Part shown: positions 30,989 to 39,057 of the stretch, piece after piece | How positions within the stretch are numbered: position 1 is the stretch's first letter | How the letters are laid out: each line of letters starts with the position of its first letter | Assembly: GCF_025961225.1 (NCBI RefSeq) | Contig: NZ_JAOQNG010000010.1 | Coordinates: forward strand, 1-47,500 | Length of the DNA: 47,500 nucleotides | Direction: 5' to 3' | Source of the DNA: Azospirillum canadense | Lineage (GTDB): Bacteria; Pseudomonadota; Alphaproteobacteria; Azospirillales; Azospirillaceae | Notes under the pieces: model-generated | What the model was told of the DNA's origin: nothing | The model's database searches: none | Seen by the model: only the letters and a program-made list of their open reading frames with translations | Translations under genes and position numbers: made by a program

Positions 30989-32638
30989 TCAAGGTGGGGG
31001 GGCCAGCGACCGCCAATCCCTTCCGGGGGACAGCCAGTTTGGTTCGGCATGGGTGGACCAGCCGGGGAGGGGGCAGGCGAGGAAGCGGCCGGCGGCGGCC
31101 AGGGTGTAGTGCAGGACGTAGTCGATCGAGCGTTTCTCGATGCGGAACTGGTCCCACACCGCGCTGTCGGCGCGCAGGGTGGACAGGCGGCAGGCCCAGG
31201 TCATGGTCGTGCTGGAGGTGAATTTCCAGTGGCTGCCGGGGGTGCGGACGACGCGGGTTTCCTCGCCGCCTGCGCGGACGATGCGGTGCAGGCCGGACAC
31301 GCGCGGGTCGATGTATTTGTCGGCGCTGTCGTACAGGGTCAAATAGTCGGCGATCTCCAGCCCCTCCCACAGCAGGGGGCGGGCGCCGGGCCAGTGCAGG
31401 TAGTCGTCCTCCAGGAAATAGACCACCGCGTCCTCGCCGGCGTCGCGTTGCAACATCAGCGACTTGGCGTGCAGGAAGGAGGCGTGGTGACCCAACCGGG
31501 TCTGCCGGATCGTGCCTTCCGCCAGGCAGCCGGCGCGAGACAGGCGGCGTTCCAGGGCCTCGATGGTCGCGGGGCTGCACTGGTCGGCCAGGACGGTCAG
31601 CTCGGCGGCGGTCGGACGGAAGACCTCCAGGAAATTGTCCAGGCACTCGAAAATGTTGGCCAGCTTGCCGGCCTTGTTCCCCTTGTCGCTGATCCGGTAA
31701 CAGACGTGCAGGGTGGTGGGCACCGGCGGGGCGCGCCGCGCCTCATAGGCTGCCCAGCGGGCCTGCGGAGCCTGCGCGAGCTGGAGGGCGAGCGCCAGGT
31801 CGCAGAAGGCTTCGTCGTTGGCCGGATCGAGCGCGCGCAGCGCGGCGAAGCAGCGCAGCGACGGGCCGAAGCGGCCGGCGCGCTGGTGGGCGGCGCCCAT
31901 CCCGCGCAGGGCCACCCGATGGGCGGGATCGATGGCCAGGGCGCGGCGGAGGGCGGCTTCGGTTCCGGGCGCGTCGCCGGCCTCCAGCCGCAGCGCGCCA
32001 AGGTTGGCGAGGGCGCCGGCGTGGTCGGGGGCGGCGCCGATGGCATGGCGGAAGGCCGTCTCCGCGGCCCCGGCGTCGCCGCGGCGTTGCTCCAGAATTC
32101 CGCGGCGGTAGGCGAGGTCGGCGTGGCGGGGATGATGGCCGGCACTCTCGTGTGCTGCAGCGAGAGCCTCCTCGCTCCGGCCCAGTTCGGCCAGCGCATC
32201 AACCAGGGCCAGCCAGCCCGCGGCGTTGCCGGGCGCCGAGTCCACCAGGGTCCGCAGGTGCGTGATCGCCTCCGCGTGCCGCCCGCCCGCCACAAGCAGG
32301 CGGCCAAGCCCGAGCCGCGCGGCCGGCAAGGCAGGGTTCACGGCCAAGGCTCGCTCGAAAGCCCGGCCCGCCTCCCCGGGCGCCGCCTTCAGCATGATGG
32401 CGAAATTGCTCAGTTGCTCCGCGTGGGCCGGCCGGCAGGCGATGGCCCGCCGCAAGCGGTCGACGCCCTGCTCGGCGCCGCCACTCTGGGCGTCCATCAG
32501 CCCCAGCAGGTGCCAAGCGTCCGCGGTTTCCGGATCGTCGCGCAGGATTGCCGCGCACAGCTCCCTCGTCTCCTCCCAGCGCCGCGCGATGAAGAGCTGG
32601 ACCGCGGCCGCGAGCCGCTGTTGCGTTTCCGACGACAT
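30989..32638 (-). CDS. TPR protein with C-terminal glycosyltransferase-like domain
   Basis: A 549-residue cytoplasmic protein. Residues 1-300 contain TPR units (for example AETAFRHAIGAAPDHAGALA and TEAALRRALAIDPAHRVAL). Residues 308-549 form a separate domain (TTLHVCYRISDKGNKAGK, LANIFECLDNFL, VVYFLEDDYLHWPGA, TYSHW-like SHWKFTSSTTMTW). The EDDY at 410-413 resembles the DxD metal site of GT-A glycosyltransferases, so sugar transfer to protein or glycan is a reasonable guess, not proven. TPR-linked transferases of this sort modify surface structures or flagellin in related bacteria. It ends 4 bp from a palindromic repeat, convergent with the dehydrogenase gene. Upstream lies enzyme I on the same strand, 39 bp away, so read-through is possible. 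Confidence 0.78.
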   Translation of the reverse strand: MSSETQQRLAAAVQLFIARRWEETRELCAAILRDDPETADAWHLLGLMDAQSGGAEQGVDRLRRAIACRPAHAEQLSNFAIMLKAAPGEAGRAFERALAVNPALPAARLGLGRLLVAGGRHAEAITHLRTLVDSAPGNAAGWLALVDALAELGRSEEALAAAHESAGHHPRHADLAYRRGILEQRRGDAGAAETAFRHAIGAAPDHAGALANLGALRLEAGDAPGTEAALRRALAIDPAHRVALRGMGAAHQRAGRFGPSLRCFAALRALDPANDEAFCDLALALQLAQAPQARWAAYEARRAPPVPTTLHVCYRISDKGNKAGKLANIFECLDNFLEVFRPTAAELTVLADQCSPATIEALERRLSRAGCLAEGTIRQTRLGHHASFLHAKSLMLQRDAGEDAVVYFLEDDYLHWPGARPLLWEGLEIADYLTLYDSADKYIDPRVSGLHRIVRAGGEETRVVRTPGSHWKFTSSTTMTWACRLSTLRADSAVWDQFRIEKRSIDYVLHYTLAAAGRFLACPLPGWSTHAEPNWLSPGRDWRSLAPPP

Positions 32639-32677
32639 AGGTGGGACCCGCGAACCGGGTTGAGACGGTGGGGCTTG

Positions 32678-34450
32678 TTACCCCACCGCGTTGAAGTCGT
32701 CCAGCAGCGTCGCGATGCGGCCGCTGTCGCTCTGGTCCATGATGACGCTGGCGCGGCGGCTCGCCTCCATCAGGTCCAGCGTGCGGATGCGCCGCTTCAC
32801 CACGGCGATGGCCGGCGGCACCATCGACAGGTCGCGCACGCCGAGCCCCAGGAGGAGTGCCGTGTAGCGCGGGTCGCCGGCGATCTCGCCGCAGACGGAG
32901 ACGGGGATGCGGGCGCGCAGCGCCGCTTCGATGGTGAACTGGATCAGCCGCAGCACCGCCGGGTGCAGCGGGTCGTAGAGCGAGGCCACCTGCTCGTCGC
33001 CGCGGTCGATGGCCAGCGTGTACTGCGTCAGGTCGTTGGTGCCGATAGCGAAGAAATCGGCGGCGTAGGCCAGCGCGTCGGCCGACAGGGCGGCACCCGG
33101 CACCTCCACCATCACGCCCACGGGCGGCAGCGGGTCGGCGATGGCGACGCCGCGGCGGCGCAGGCGGCGGGCCACCTGGCCCATCATCTCGCGCACGCGC
33201 TGCACCTCGCTGACCGAGCAGATCATCGGCAGCAGGATGCGCAGCGGCCCGTGCACGCCCGCGCGCAGCATGGCGGCGAGCTGCGTCTCCATCAGCTTCG
33301 GCTCGCGCAGGCCCAGCCGCACGGCGCGCAGTCCGAGCGCGGGGTTGGCGGGTTCGCCGTAGCGGCCGGCCATCCAGCCGGCCAGCTTCTCGCCCCCGAC
33401 GTCCATGGTGCGGGCGGTGACGGTGCGGCCCCCCATGCCCTCCACGATGGCGCGCAGCACGGTGTACTGCTCGTCCTCGTCCGGCAGGTGGTCGCGGTTC
33501 ATGAAGAGGAATTCGGTGCGCAGCAGCCCGATGCCCTGCGCCCCGTTCTCCAGCGCGTGGTCGAGGTCGCGCGGCAGTTCCAGGTTGGCCTGCAGCGTGA
33601 TCGCCGTGCCGTCGCGGGTGACCGCCGGCAGCTTGCGCAGGCTCTTCAGCTGTTCGCGCTCGCGTTCCCGCTCGGCCTGGCGCAGCCGGTACTCGTCCAG
33701 AGTCTCGGGCGGCGGGTCGATGATCACGCGGCCCTGCACGCCGTCCACGATGACGGTGACGCCGTTCTTGATGCCGGTCAGCAGGCCGGCGGCGCCCAGC
33801 ACGGCCGGCAGGCCCAGCGAGCGCGCCATGATGGCCGTGTGCCCCTCCGCCCCGCCCAGCACGGTGGCGAAGCCGGCGACGCGGCGCGGGTCCAGCAGGG
33901 CGGTGTCGGCGGGCGTCAGCTCCTCCGCCAGGATCACCGCCCCAGGGGTGAGCATGGAGAAGGCCGTGTACTCGTGCCGCATCAGGTTGCGGATCAGCCG
34001 CCGCCCGACCTCGCGCACGTCGGCGATGCGCCCGGCGAGGTAGCTGTCCTCCATGCCCGCGAAGGTCTGGGCGATGGCGGCGATCTCCGCCTGGACGGCG
34101 GCTTCGGCGTTGACGTGCTCCTCCTGGATGCGGCGTTCCACGCCACGCGTCAGGCGGGAGTTGGTGACCATCGCCAGATGGGCGTCCAGGAGGAAGCCGA
34201 TCTCCTCCGACGCGGAGCCCGGCAGCACCAGCGCCTTGCTCTTCAACTTGCGGATCTGGCGCCGGGCTTTCCCGCAGGCCTCGGCGAAGCGCGCCGCCTC
34301 GGCCTCCACCTGCTCGGCGGTCAGGCTGTATTCGGGAACACGGACGGCGCCGCTCTCCACCACATGGGCCGGACCGATGGCAATGCCGGGCGACACGCCC
34401 AGCCCGCGCAGCGACCGTCCCTGGCCGGCGGCCGGAACGTCAGTCTTCAT
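32678..34450 (-). CDS. ptsP: PTS enzyme I (phosphoenolpyruvate-protein phosphotransferase)
   Basis: This 590-residue cytoplasmic enzyme takes phosphate from PEP on His204 (LGGAEGHTAIMARSLG) and passes it to HPr. The HPr-binding helical domain (30-160) and the PEP-binding barrel with LLRTEFLFM and the catalytic Cys in VSVCGEIAGDP are complete. The segment before the active His reads GGAEGH rather than GGRTSH. There is no N-terminal GAF domain, so it is enzyme-I-like rather than a full EI-Ntr; both the symbols ptsI and ptsP are used for such genes. It overlaps ptsH by 11 bp at its start (ATG 34450). It ends the compact signalling cluster that begins at chvI. Confidence 0.94.
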   Translation of the reverse strand: MKTDVPAAGQGRSLRGLGVSPGIAIGPAHVVESGAVRVPEYSLTAEQVEAEAARFAEACGKARRQIRKLKSKALVLPGSASEEIGFLLDAHLAMVTNSRLTRGVERRIQEEHVNAEAAVQAEIAAIAQTFAGMEDSYLAGRIADVREVGRRLIRNLMRHEYTAFSMLTPGAVILAEELTPADTALLDPRRVAGFATVLGGAEGHTAIMARSLGLPAVLGAAGLLTGIKNGVTVIVDGVQGRVIIDPPPETLDEYRLRQAEREREREQLKSLRKLPAVTRDGTAITLQANLELPRDLDHALENGAQGIGLLRTEFLFMNRDHLPDEDEQYTVLRAIVEGMGGRTVTARTMDVGGEKLAGWMAGRYGEPANPALGLRAVRLGLREPKLMETQLAAMLRAGVHGPLRILLPMICSVSEVQRVREMMGQVARRLRRRGVAIADPLPPVGVMVEVPGAALSADALAYAADFFAIGTNDLTQYTLAIDRGDEQVASLYDPLHPAVLRLIQFTIEAALRARIPVSVCGEIAGDPRYTALLLGLGVRDLSMVPPAIAVVKRRIRTLDLMEASRRASVIMDQSDSGRIATLLDDFNAVG

Positions 34451-34784
34451 CGAACTTGCGCGTGATCAAATCGACGAGGGCGGCCACCGCGTCCTCGGCT
34501 TGGCGGCCGTAGGCGCACAGCTCCACCGACGTGCCGGGGCCGGCGGCCAGCATCATCAGGCCCATGATCGATTCGCCGGACACCTGCGTCTCGCCGCGGC
34601 GCACCTCCACCTCGCAGTCGAAGGTGGCGACCAGCTTGACGAACTTGGCGGCGGCACGGGCGTGCAGGCCGCGCTGGTTGCGGATGGTGACGGTCTGGCA
34701 AATCTCGGGGTTGTGCCCACTGGTCATTTGGGCGCTGTTCATCTGGGCGCCCTCGGTGGGCGTCTTCTCGTCTGGGTTGGTCAT
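34440..34784 (-). CDS. ptsH: phosphocarrier protein HPr
   Basis: A 114-residue HPr. The phosphorylatable His41 lies in RGLHARAAAKFV, and the regulatory Ser72 in SGESIMGLMMLAA, exactly 31 residues on as in canonical HPr (His15, Ser46). Ser72 is the expected target of the HprK encoded three genes upstream. About 26 extra residues, polar and Thr/Gln-rich, precede the domain; internal ATGs at 34742 and 34727 could be the true start instead. It receives phosphate from enzyme I and passes it to the EIIA encoded 4 nt upstream. Its end overlaps the enzyme I gene by 11 bp. Confidence 0.94.
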   Translation of the reverse strand: MTNPDEKTPTEGAQMNSAQMTSGHNPEICQTVTIRNQRGLHARAAAKFVKLVATFDCEVEVRRGETQVSGESIMGLMMLAAGPGTSVELCAYGRQAEDAVAALVDLITRKFDED

Positions 34785-34788
34785 CCGG

Positions 34789-35190
34789 TCATCCGTCCGA
34801 CAGCAGGGAAGAGGCGACGTTGATGTATTTCTGCCCGGCCTCGCGCGCCGCGGCGACGGAGTGGGCCAGGGTTTCCTGGCGGCGGACGCTGGCCAGCTTG
34901 ATCAGCATCGGCAGGTTGACCCCCGCGATCACCTCCACCTTCGCCTTGTCCATGATGGAGATGGCCAGGTTCGACGGCGTCCCGCCGAACATGTCGGTCA
35001 GCACGACGACCCCCGACCCGTCGTCGACCTCCGCCACGGAATTCAGAATGTCCTGGCGGCGCTGCTCCATGTCGTCATCCGGACCGATGCAGACAGCCCG
35101 CACCTGCTGCTGCTCGCCCACCACATGTTCCAGCGCGGCGATGAACTCTGCCGCGAGGCGTCCGTGGGTCACCAGAACCATACCGATCAT
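34789..35190 (-). CDS. manX: PTS EIIA component, mannose family
   Basis: A 133-residue EIIA of the mannose/fructose family. The phosphorylated His9 is in MVLVTHGRLAAEF, and the conserved VVVLTDMFGGTPSNLAI follows at 64-80. The C-terminal half is normal for the domain; there is no EIIB or membrane part, and no EIIC or EIID genes lie near, so the protein is a regulatory end point of the phosphate relay rather than a sugar importer. The ATG at 35190 follows AAGGA. An open 5' extension has no support. It sits between rapZ and ptsH, 4 nt before the latter. Confidence 0.93.
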   Translation of the reverse strand: MIGMVLVTHGRLAAEFIAALEHVVGEQQQVRAVCIGPDDDMEQRRQDILNSVAEVDDGSGVVVLTDMFGGTPSNLAISIMDKAKVEVIAGVNLPMLIKLASVRRQETLAHSVAAAREAGQKYINVASSLLSDG

Positions 35191-35278
35191 GGGACATCCT
35201 TCACTTTGGGATCCTCCAAGGCCACGCCTGTTCCCGTTTTTCACCGACCGGACCGCTCGTTCCCGCACACGCGCCCTC

Positions 35279-36214
35279 TCACCCGGCGCGCGACGACTGG
35301 CGGTCCAATTCCCGATGGCTCAACCCGACCTTGAGGCCCAATTCCTTCAACCACGCCGCCAGCCGCTCCGCGACGAACACCGACCGGTGCCGTCCCCCCG
35401 TGCAGCCGACCGCAATGGTCAGGTAACTCTTTCCTTCCTGGTTGTAGCGCGGCAGGAGCGGCTGCAACAAGTCCGTCAGATGGCGGAAGAAGGCGTCGAA
35501 ATCGGGGTCCCCCTCCACCCGCGCCGCCACCCGGGCATCCAGCCCGGTCAGGGGCCGCAGGTCCGGATCATAATGCGGGTTGGTGAGAAAGCGCACGTCG
35601 AACACGAGGTCCGCCTCGCGCGGCAATCCCAGCCGGAAGGAGAAGGAGGTGACGAAGACCTGCAACGCCGTCTGCGCGTCGATCTGGAAATTGCCGGCGA
35701 GCAGGCGGCGCAGGTCGTGGATCGACAGCTGCGTGGTGTCGATGGTGACGTCGGCTTCCTGCTTCAGCGGGAACAACAGGGCGCGTTCGCGCTGGATGCC
35801 GTCCGGCACCGGCCGGTCGATGGCCAGCGGGTGGCGCCGCCGCGTCTCGGTGAAGCGGCGCTGCAGCACCTCGTCGCCACAGTCCAGGAAGACCAGCCGG
35901 ACGTCCAGGTCGTCGCGCGCCTTCAGCGACTCGACCTGCTCCAGCACCGCGTGGGCGGAGAAGTCGCGCGTGCGGCTGTCGATCACCAGCGCCAGCGGGC
36001 GCTTTCGCGGGTCGGCCTGCTCCAGCAGCGCCGGCACCAGCGACAGGCGCAGGTTGTCCACCGCCTCGTAGCCGAGGTCCTCCAGCGCCTTCAGCGCCAC
36101 GGACATGCCGGCGCCGGACATGCCGGTGACGAGGACGAGCCGGCCGTGCTGGCGGGCAGACGGATTGGACGGCATGGAGGGGTTCGGCGACTCCGGAGGG
36201 GGCTGAAGGGTCAT
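35279..36214 (-). CDS. rapZ: RapZ-family nucleotide-binding protein (RNase adapter)
   Basis: A 311-residue member of the RapZ/YvcJ family. In E. coli, RapZ guides RNase E to small RNAs that control glucosamine-6-phosphate synthase. The C-terminal RNA-binding domain has the typical IAVGCTGGRHRSVFVAERLA. The N-terminal P-loop, normally GxSGxGKS, reads GMSGAGMS (31-38): Met37 replaces the lysine that holds the ATP phosphates. The following ALEDLGYEAVDNLRLSL is well conserved but has Arg for the usual Pro. ATG 36214 overlaps the hprK stop by 4 nt (ATGA). The first 20 residues are Pro/Ser-rich and nonconserved. Confidence 0.92.
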   Translation of the reverse strand: MTLQPPPESPNPSMPSNPSARQHGRLVLVTGMSGAGMSVALKALEDLGYEAVDNLRLSLVPALLEQADPRKRPLALVIDSRTRDFSAHAVLEQVESLKARDDLDVRLVFLDCGDEVLQRRFTETRRRHPLAIDRPVPDGIQRERALLFPLKQEADVTIDTTQLSIHDLRRLLAGNFQIDAQTALQVFVTSFSFRLGLPREADLVFDVRFLTNPHYDPDLRPLTGLDARVAARVEGDPDFDAFFRHLTDLLQPLLPRYNQEGKSYLTIAVGCTGGRHRSVFVAERLAAWLKELGLKVGLSHRELDRQSSRAG

Positions 36215-36672
36215 GGCCGTGCCGAAGCCTCTCCTGCCGGAATAACCCCCAGCGTGCCGGCCTGCGCGGCGGCGGCGGCAAGCCGCAGCTTGGCGGGGGT
36301 CGACGCGTCGAAGGCGCAGAGCGACAGGCGCGGCACAGGGCGGTCGAGCAGGAGCGCCGTCTCCGGCTCCGGCAGCCGTTCCACCCGGTCGCGCGGGACG
36401 AGGTCGACGACGAGTCCCACCTCCGCCCCGTCCGCCGTGGGGACAGGCAGGATGCCGACTCCGCGCGCTTCCAGCAGACCGGCCAGCGCCGCCGGCGCTG
36501 TCGCCATCAGTCTGCCGTGAACCATGCGCAGCTCCACCTGATCGTCGGCCACCAAGCGCGCACCCCCGTCGACCAGCCGCAGGGCCAGATCGGATTTCCC
36601 GCTGCCGGACCGGCCGCGCAGCAGGACACCGATGCCCGAAATCAGGACGCAGGTGCCGTGTATCGTCACCAT
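36211..36672 (-). CDS. hprK: HPr kinase/phosphorylase, short alphaproteobacterial form
   Basis: A 153-residue protein that corresponds to the C-terminal catalytic domain of HprK; the N-terminal domain found in Firmicutes is absent, as is usual for alphaproteobacteria. Walker A is GRSGSGKS (20-27), followed by ARLVADDQVELR. The HprK signature region is degenerate here: ARGVGILPVP and VGLVVDLVPRD. It would phosphorylate Ser72 of the HPr encoded in this cluster and remove it again, thereby gating the phosphorelay. ATG 36672 follows CGGGAT. The ATGA overlap with rapZ and the 56-bp gap to the upstream gene show the operon structure. Confidence 0.9.
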   Translation of the reverse strand: MVTIHGTCVLISGIGVLLRGRSGSGKSDLALRLVDGGARLVADDQVELRMVHGRLMATAPAALAGLLEARGVGILPVPTADGAEVGLVVDLVPRDRVERLPEPETALLLDRPVPRLSLCAFDASTPAKLRLAAAAAQAGTLGVIPAGEASARP

Positions 36673-36728
36673 GATCCCGCGAAGGTGAGGCGTTGCGCGG
36701 GTTCTGTCAATGGGATGGAGAAAATGCG

Positions 36729-37193
36729 TTATTTCTCGGAGCCGACATGCCCCGGTATGTCTGTCCCGTCGCCCTCGCCGCCGTCCACCGCGGGGCCCGC
36801 CGGGGCATCCCCGGGGTGACCAAGCGGGATGCGGCGGTCGACGCGGATCCGTTCCAGCTCCCGCACCAGGGAGTCGCGGCGGCGGATCATCTCGTCCAAA
36901 TCGTCCAGTTCCGCGGCCTCCTGGCAGGCGTCGCGGAAGTCCTTCTCGCGCTTCAGCCGCACCAGCAGAACCTTGTAGCTGTCGGCGATGTGCGACAGGT
37001 GCCGCTGCGCGCCCTGCAGGGCCTCGGCCAGTTGGGTCCGCTCCGCGACGGAGGCGCGCATCAGCCGCGCCAGCTCGTTCTGCTGGCCGCTGGCGTTGCG
37101 AATCAGCCGGGCCAGCCGGTATCGGCGGAGGTCGATGACCTGGGCGGTGACTTGGGCGGGGACCTGGGCGGTCGCAGGCGCTGTCTCGGACAT
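36729..37193 (-). CDS. small helical protein between chvG and hprK
   Basis: I do not recognise this 154-residue protein. The N-terminal part (residues about 8-19) is the repeat AQVPAQVTAQV encoded by three 12-bp DNA units. Then comes a Leu/Arg-rich region (IDLRRYRLARLIRNASGQQN) and a long helix with heptad-like Leu/Ile spacing (about 35-118), which should form a coiled coil; the C-terminus is Gly/Asp-rich. There is no signal peptide or membrane helix. The start ATG at 37193 follows GAGGGG. Its location between a sensor kinase gene and hprK suggests a part in the same PTS/ChvIG signalling cluster; function is unknown. Confidence 0.75.
   Translation of the reverse strand: MSETAPATAQVPAQVTAQVIDLRRYRLARLIRNASGQQNELARLMRASVAERTQLAEALQGAQRHLSHIADSYKVLLVRLKREKDFRDACQEAAELDDLDEMIRRRDSLVRELERIRVDRRIPLGHPGDAPAGPAVDGGEGDGTDIPGHVGSEK
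37138..37173. repeat. three 12-bp tandem repeats
   Basis: Units are ACCTGGGCGGTG (37138), ACTTGGGCGGGG (37150) and ACCTGGGCGGTC (37162). They encode Ala-Gln-Val-Pro/Thr repeats at the N-terminus of the helical protein and keep the frame. Confidence 0.8.
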
Positions 37194-37319
37194 GACCCCT
37201 CGTGAGTGCGGACGAAGGCCAGCCGGCCGGCGGAGCGGTGCGTGACCGCAAGCAGCATCCGTTGTGCACTCGCGATTGTCCAGGCGGTTCGCGGCCAATG
37301 CAACTTTGCCGCACCTTTG

Positions 37320-39041
37320 TCAGGGGCGCGGCAGCTGTACGGTGAACTCGGCGCCCGCCACGTCGCCGTCCGGGCCGCGGCGGTTGGCCGCGGTGATCCG
37401 GCCGCCGTGCGCCTCGACGATCTGCTTGGAGATCGACAGGCCGAGTCCCGAATGGGTGCCGAACTTCTCGCCCGCCGGCCGTTCCGTGTAGAAGCGCTCG
37501 AAGATCGCCTCCTCCTTCCCGTCGGGGATGCCGGGGCCGTCGTCGGTGACGGTGACCTCCACCATGCCGCGGCTGCCGTTGCCCGTGCGCCGCACCGCCA
37601 CGCGGACGAGCCCGCCCGGCGGCGAGAAGGACAGGGCGTTGGCGATCAGGTTCTGGAACACCTGGGTCAGCCGCCCCTCCAGCCCCGGTACGGTCAGGCC
37701 GCCGCCCGGCGGCACGTCCACCACAACCCGGGGCACCACCACCCGCGGCGGGTTCGCGTTCTCCGCATCCTCCGCACCCTCTCCTTGGGCCGAGGCCGCC
37801 GTCGCGCGGTGGATGTCGGCCAGCATGCCCAGCATGGCGCCGACGTCCACCGGCTCCGGCTCGGCGCGGGACAGCTCGGCGTCCAGGCGCGAGGCGTTGG
37901 AGATGTCGCTGATCAGCCGGTCCAGCCGCTGCACGTCGTCGGCGATGATCGCCATCAGCCGTTCCCGGCGGCCTGGGTCCTGGATGCGGTTGACGGTCTC
38001 CACCGCGCTGCGCAGCGAGGTCAGCGGGTTCTTGATCTCGTGCGCGACGTCGGCGGCGAAGCGCTCGATGGCGTCCATGCGCGCCCACAGCGCGGCGGTC
38101 ATGTCGCGCAGCACCCCGGACAACTCCCCGATCTCGTCGCCGCGGCCGGTGAAGTCGGGGATCTCCGTGTGGCGGCCGTGCCCGGTGCGCAGCCGGTCGG
38201 CGGCCTGGGCCAGCCGGCGGACCGGCCGTGCGATGGTGCTCGCCAGATAGAAGGACAGCCCCACCGTGACCAGCAACGCCACCGCGAAGACCTTCAGGAT
38301 GTCGAAGCGGACGGAGCGGATGGCGTCGTCGATGCCGACCCCGCTGCGCGACAGCAGCACCGCGCCCAGCACCTCCTTGTAGCGCTGGACGGGAACCGCG
38401 ACGGTCAGCAGCAGGTCGGCGCGCTCCCCGCGCGACTCCAGGCGCCAGACCGTCTTGCTGTTCTCGCCGGCCATCGCGCGCTCCACGTCCGGCGGCACGG
38501 AATCCTTGCCGGACGACCGCTCGCGGTAGAGCGGCAGCCCCTCGCGACTCGGCACCACGTCGATGAAGCGGCTGTAGAGGTCGTTGACGGTGCGCGACAC
38601 CGCGTCGCCAGCGGGCGGGGGCGGCAGTTCGCGGATCTCGATCTTGCCGGGGGAGCCGGTCAGCACGCGGCTGTCCGACAGGAGATGCCCGTCCGCGCCG
38701 TACAGGCGGGTGTGGGTGTCCGTCGCCAGCGCCAGGCGCCGGACCATCTGGCGCCCCAGTTCCGGCGACAGCTCGTAGCTCTCCCGTCCCGTCTCGGCCT
38801 CGTCGGTGCCGCGCTGCACCGCGCCCTCGCCCAGCGCCGAGGCGAAGATGCGCGCCTCCGTCTCCAGCGCGTCCAGCTCCGCCTGGACCAGCCGGTCCTG
38901 GTAGCGGCCGAGATAGAGCAGCCCGAGCACCAGCAGCGCCAGCGCCAGCACGTTGACGGCCAGGATGCGCAGGGTCAGCGGCGACACGCCCCAGCGGCCC
39001 CGTCGGAGGATGGCGGGACGGGCGGGCTTGGACCCCGCCAT
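37320..39041 (-). CDS. chvG: sensor histidine kinase ChvG/ExoS type
   Basis: A 573-residue inner-membrane kinase. A first membrane helix (LRILAVNVLALALLVLGLLY, about 24-43), a periplasmic sensor of about 200 residues, a second helix (about 250-268), HAMP, the HisKA box FAADVAHEIKNPLTSL with His334, and an ATPase domain (NLIANALSF, TDDGPGIPDG, SGLGLSISKQIVEAHGG). ChvG/ExoS kinases respond to acid or envelope stress and, in rhizobia, control exopolysaccharide and host contact. I start it at ATG 39041, 17 nt after the chvI stop; ATG 39086, inside chvI, is an alternative. Its partner is the ChvI-type regulator upstream. The kinase and phosphatase balance may be affected by PTS components, but this is unproven here. 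Confidence 0.9.
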   Translation of the reverse strand: MAGSKPARPAILRRGRWGVSPLTLRILAVNVLALALLVLGLLYLGRYQDRLVQAELDALETEARIFASALGEGAVQRGTDEAETGRESYELSPELGRQMVRRLALATDTHTRLYGADGHLLSDSRVLTGSPGKIEIRELPPPPAGDAVSRTVNDLYSRFIDVVPSREGLPLYRERSSGKDSVPPDVERAMAGENSKTVWRLESRGERADLLLTVAVPVQRYKEVLGAVLLSRSGVGIDDAIRSVRFDILKVFAVALLVTVGLSFYLASTIARPVRRLAQAADRLRTGHGRHTEIPDFTGRGDEIGELSGVLRDMTAALWARMDAIERFAADVAHEIKNPLTSLRSAVETVNRIQDPGRRERLMAIIADDVQRLDRLISDISNASRLDAELSRAEPEPVDVGAMLGMLADIHRATAASAQGEGAEDAENANPPRVVVPRVVVDVPPGGGLTVPGLEGRLTQVFQNLIANALSFSPPGGLVRVAVRRTGNGSRGMVEVTVTDDGPGIPDGKEEAIFERFYTERPAGEKFGTHSGLGLSISKQIVEAHGGRITAANRRGPDGDVAGAEFTVQLPRP

Positions 39042-39057
39042 TCCGGCGGCCGGCGCC

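Noticed and set aside
31049..34465. Very long plus-strand reading frame (over 1100 codons) opposite the TPR and enzyme I genes
   Set aside because: It is a shadow of GC-rich codon usage: the opposite strand has clear enzyme I, and this frame has His/Gln/Arg-rich, low-complexity composition.
36211..38088. Long open frame joining hprK to an upstream coding extension
   Set aside because: Only the 153 residues from ATG 36672 match HprK; the rest is antisense or out of frame to chvG and the helical protein.
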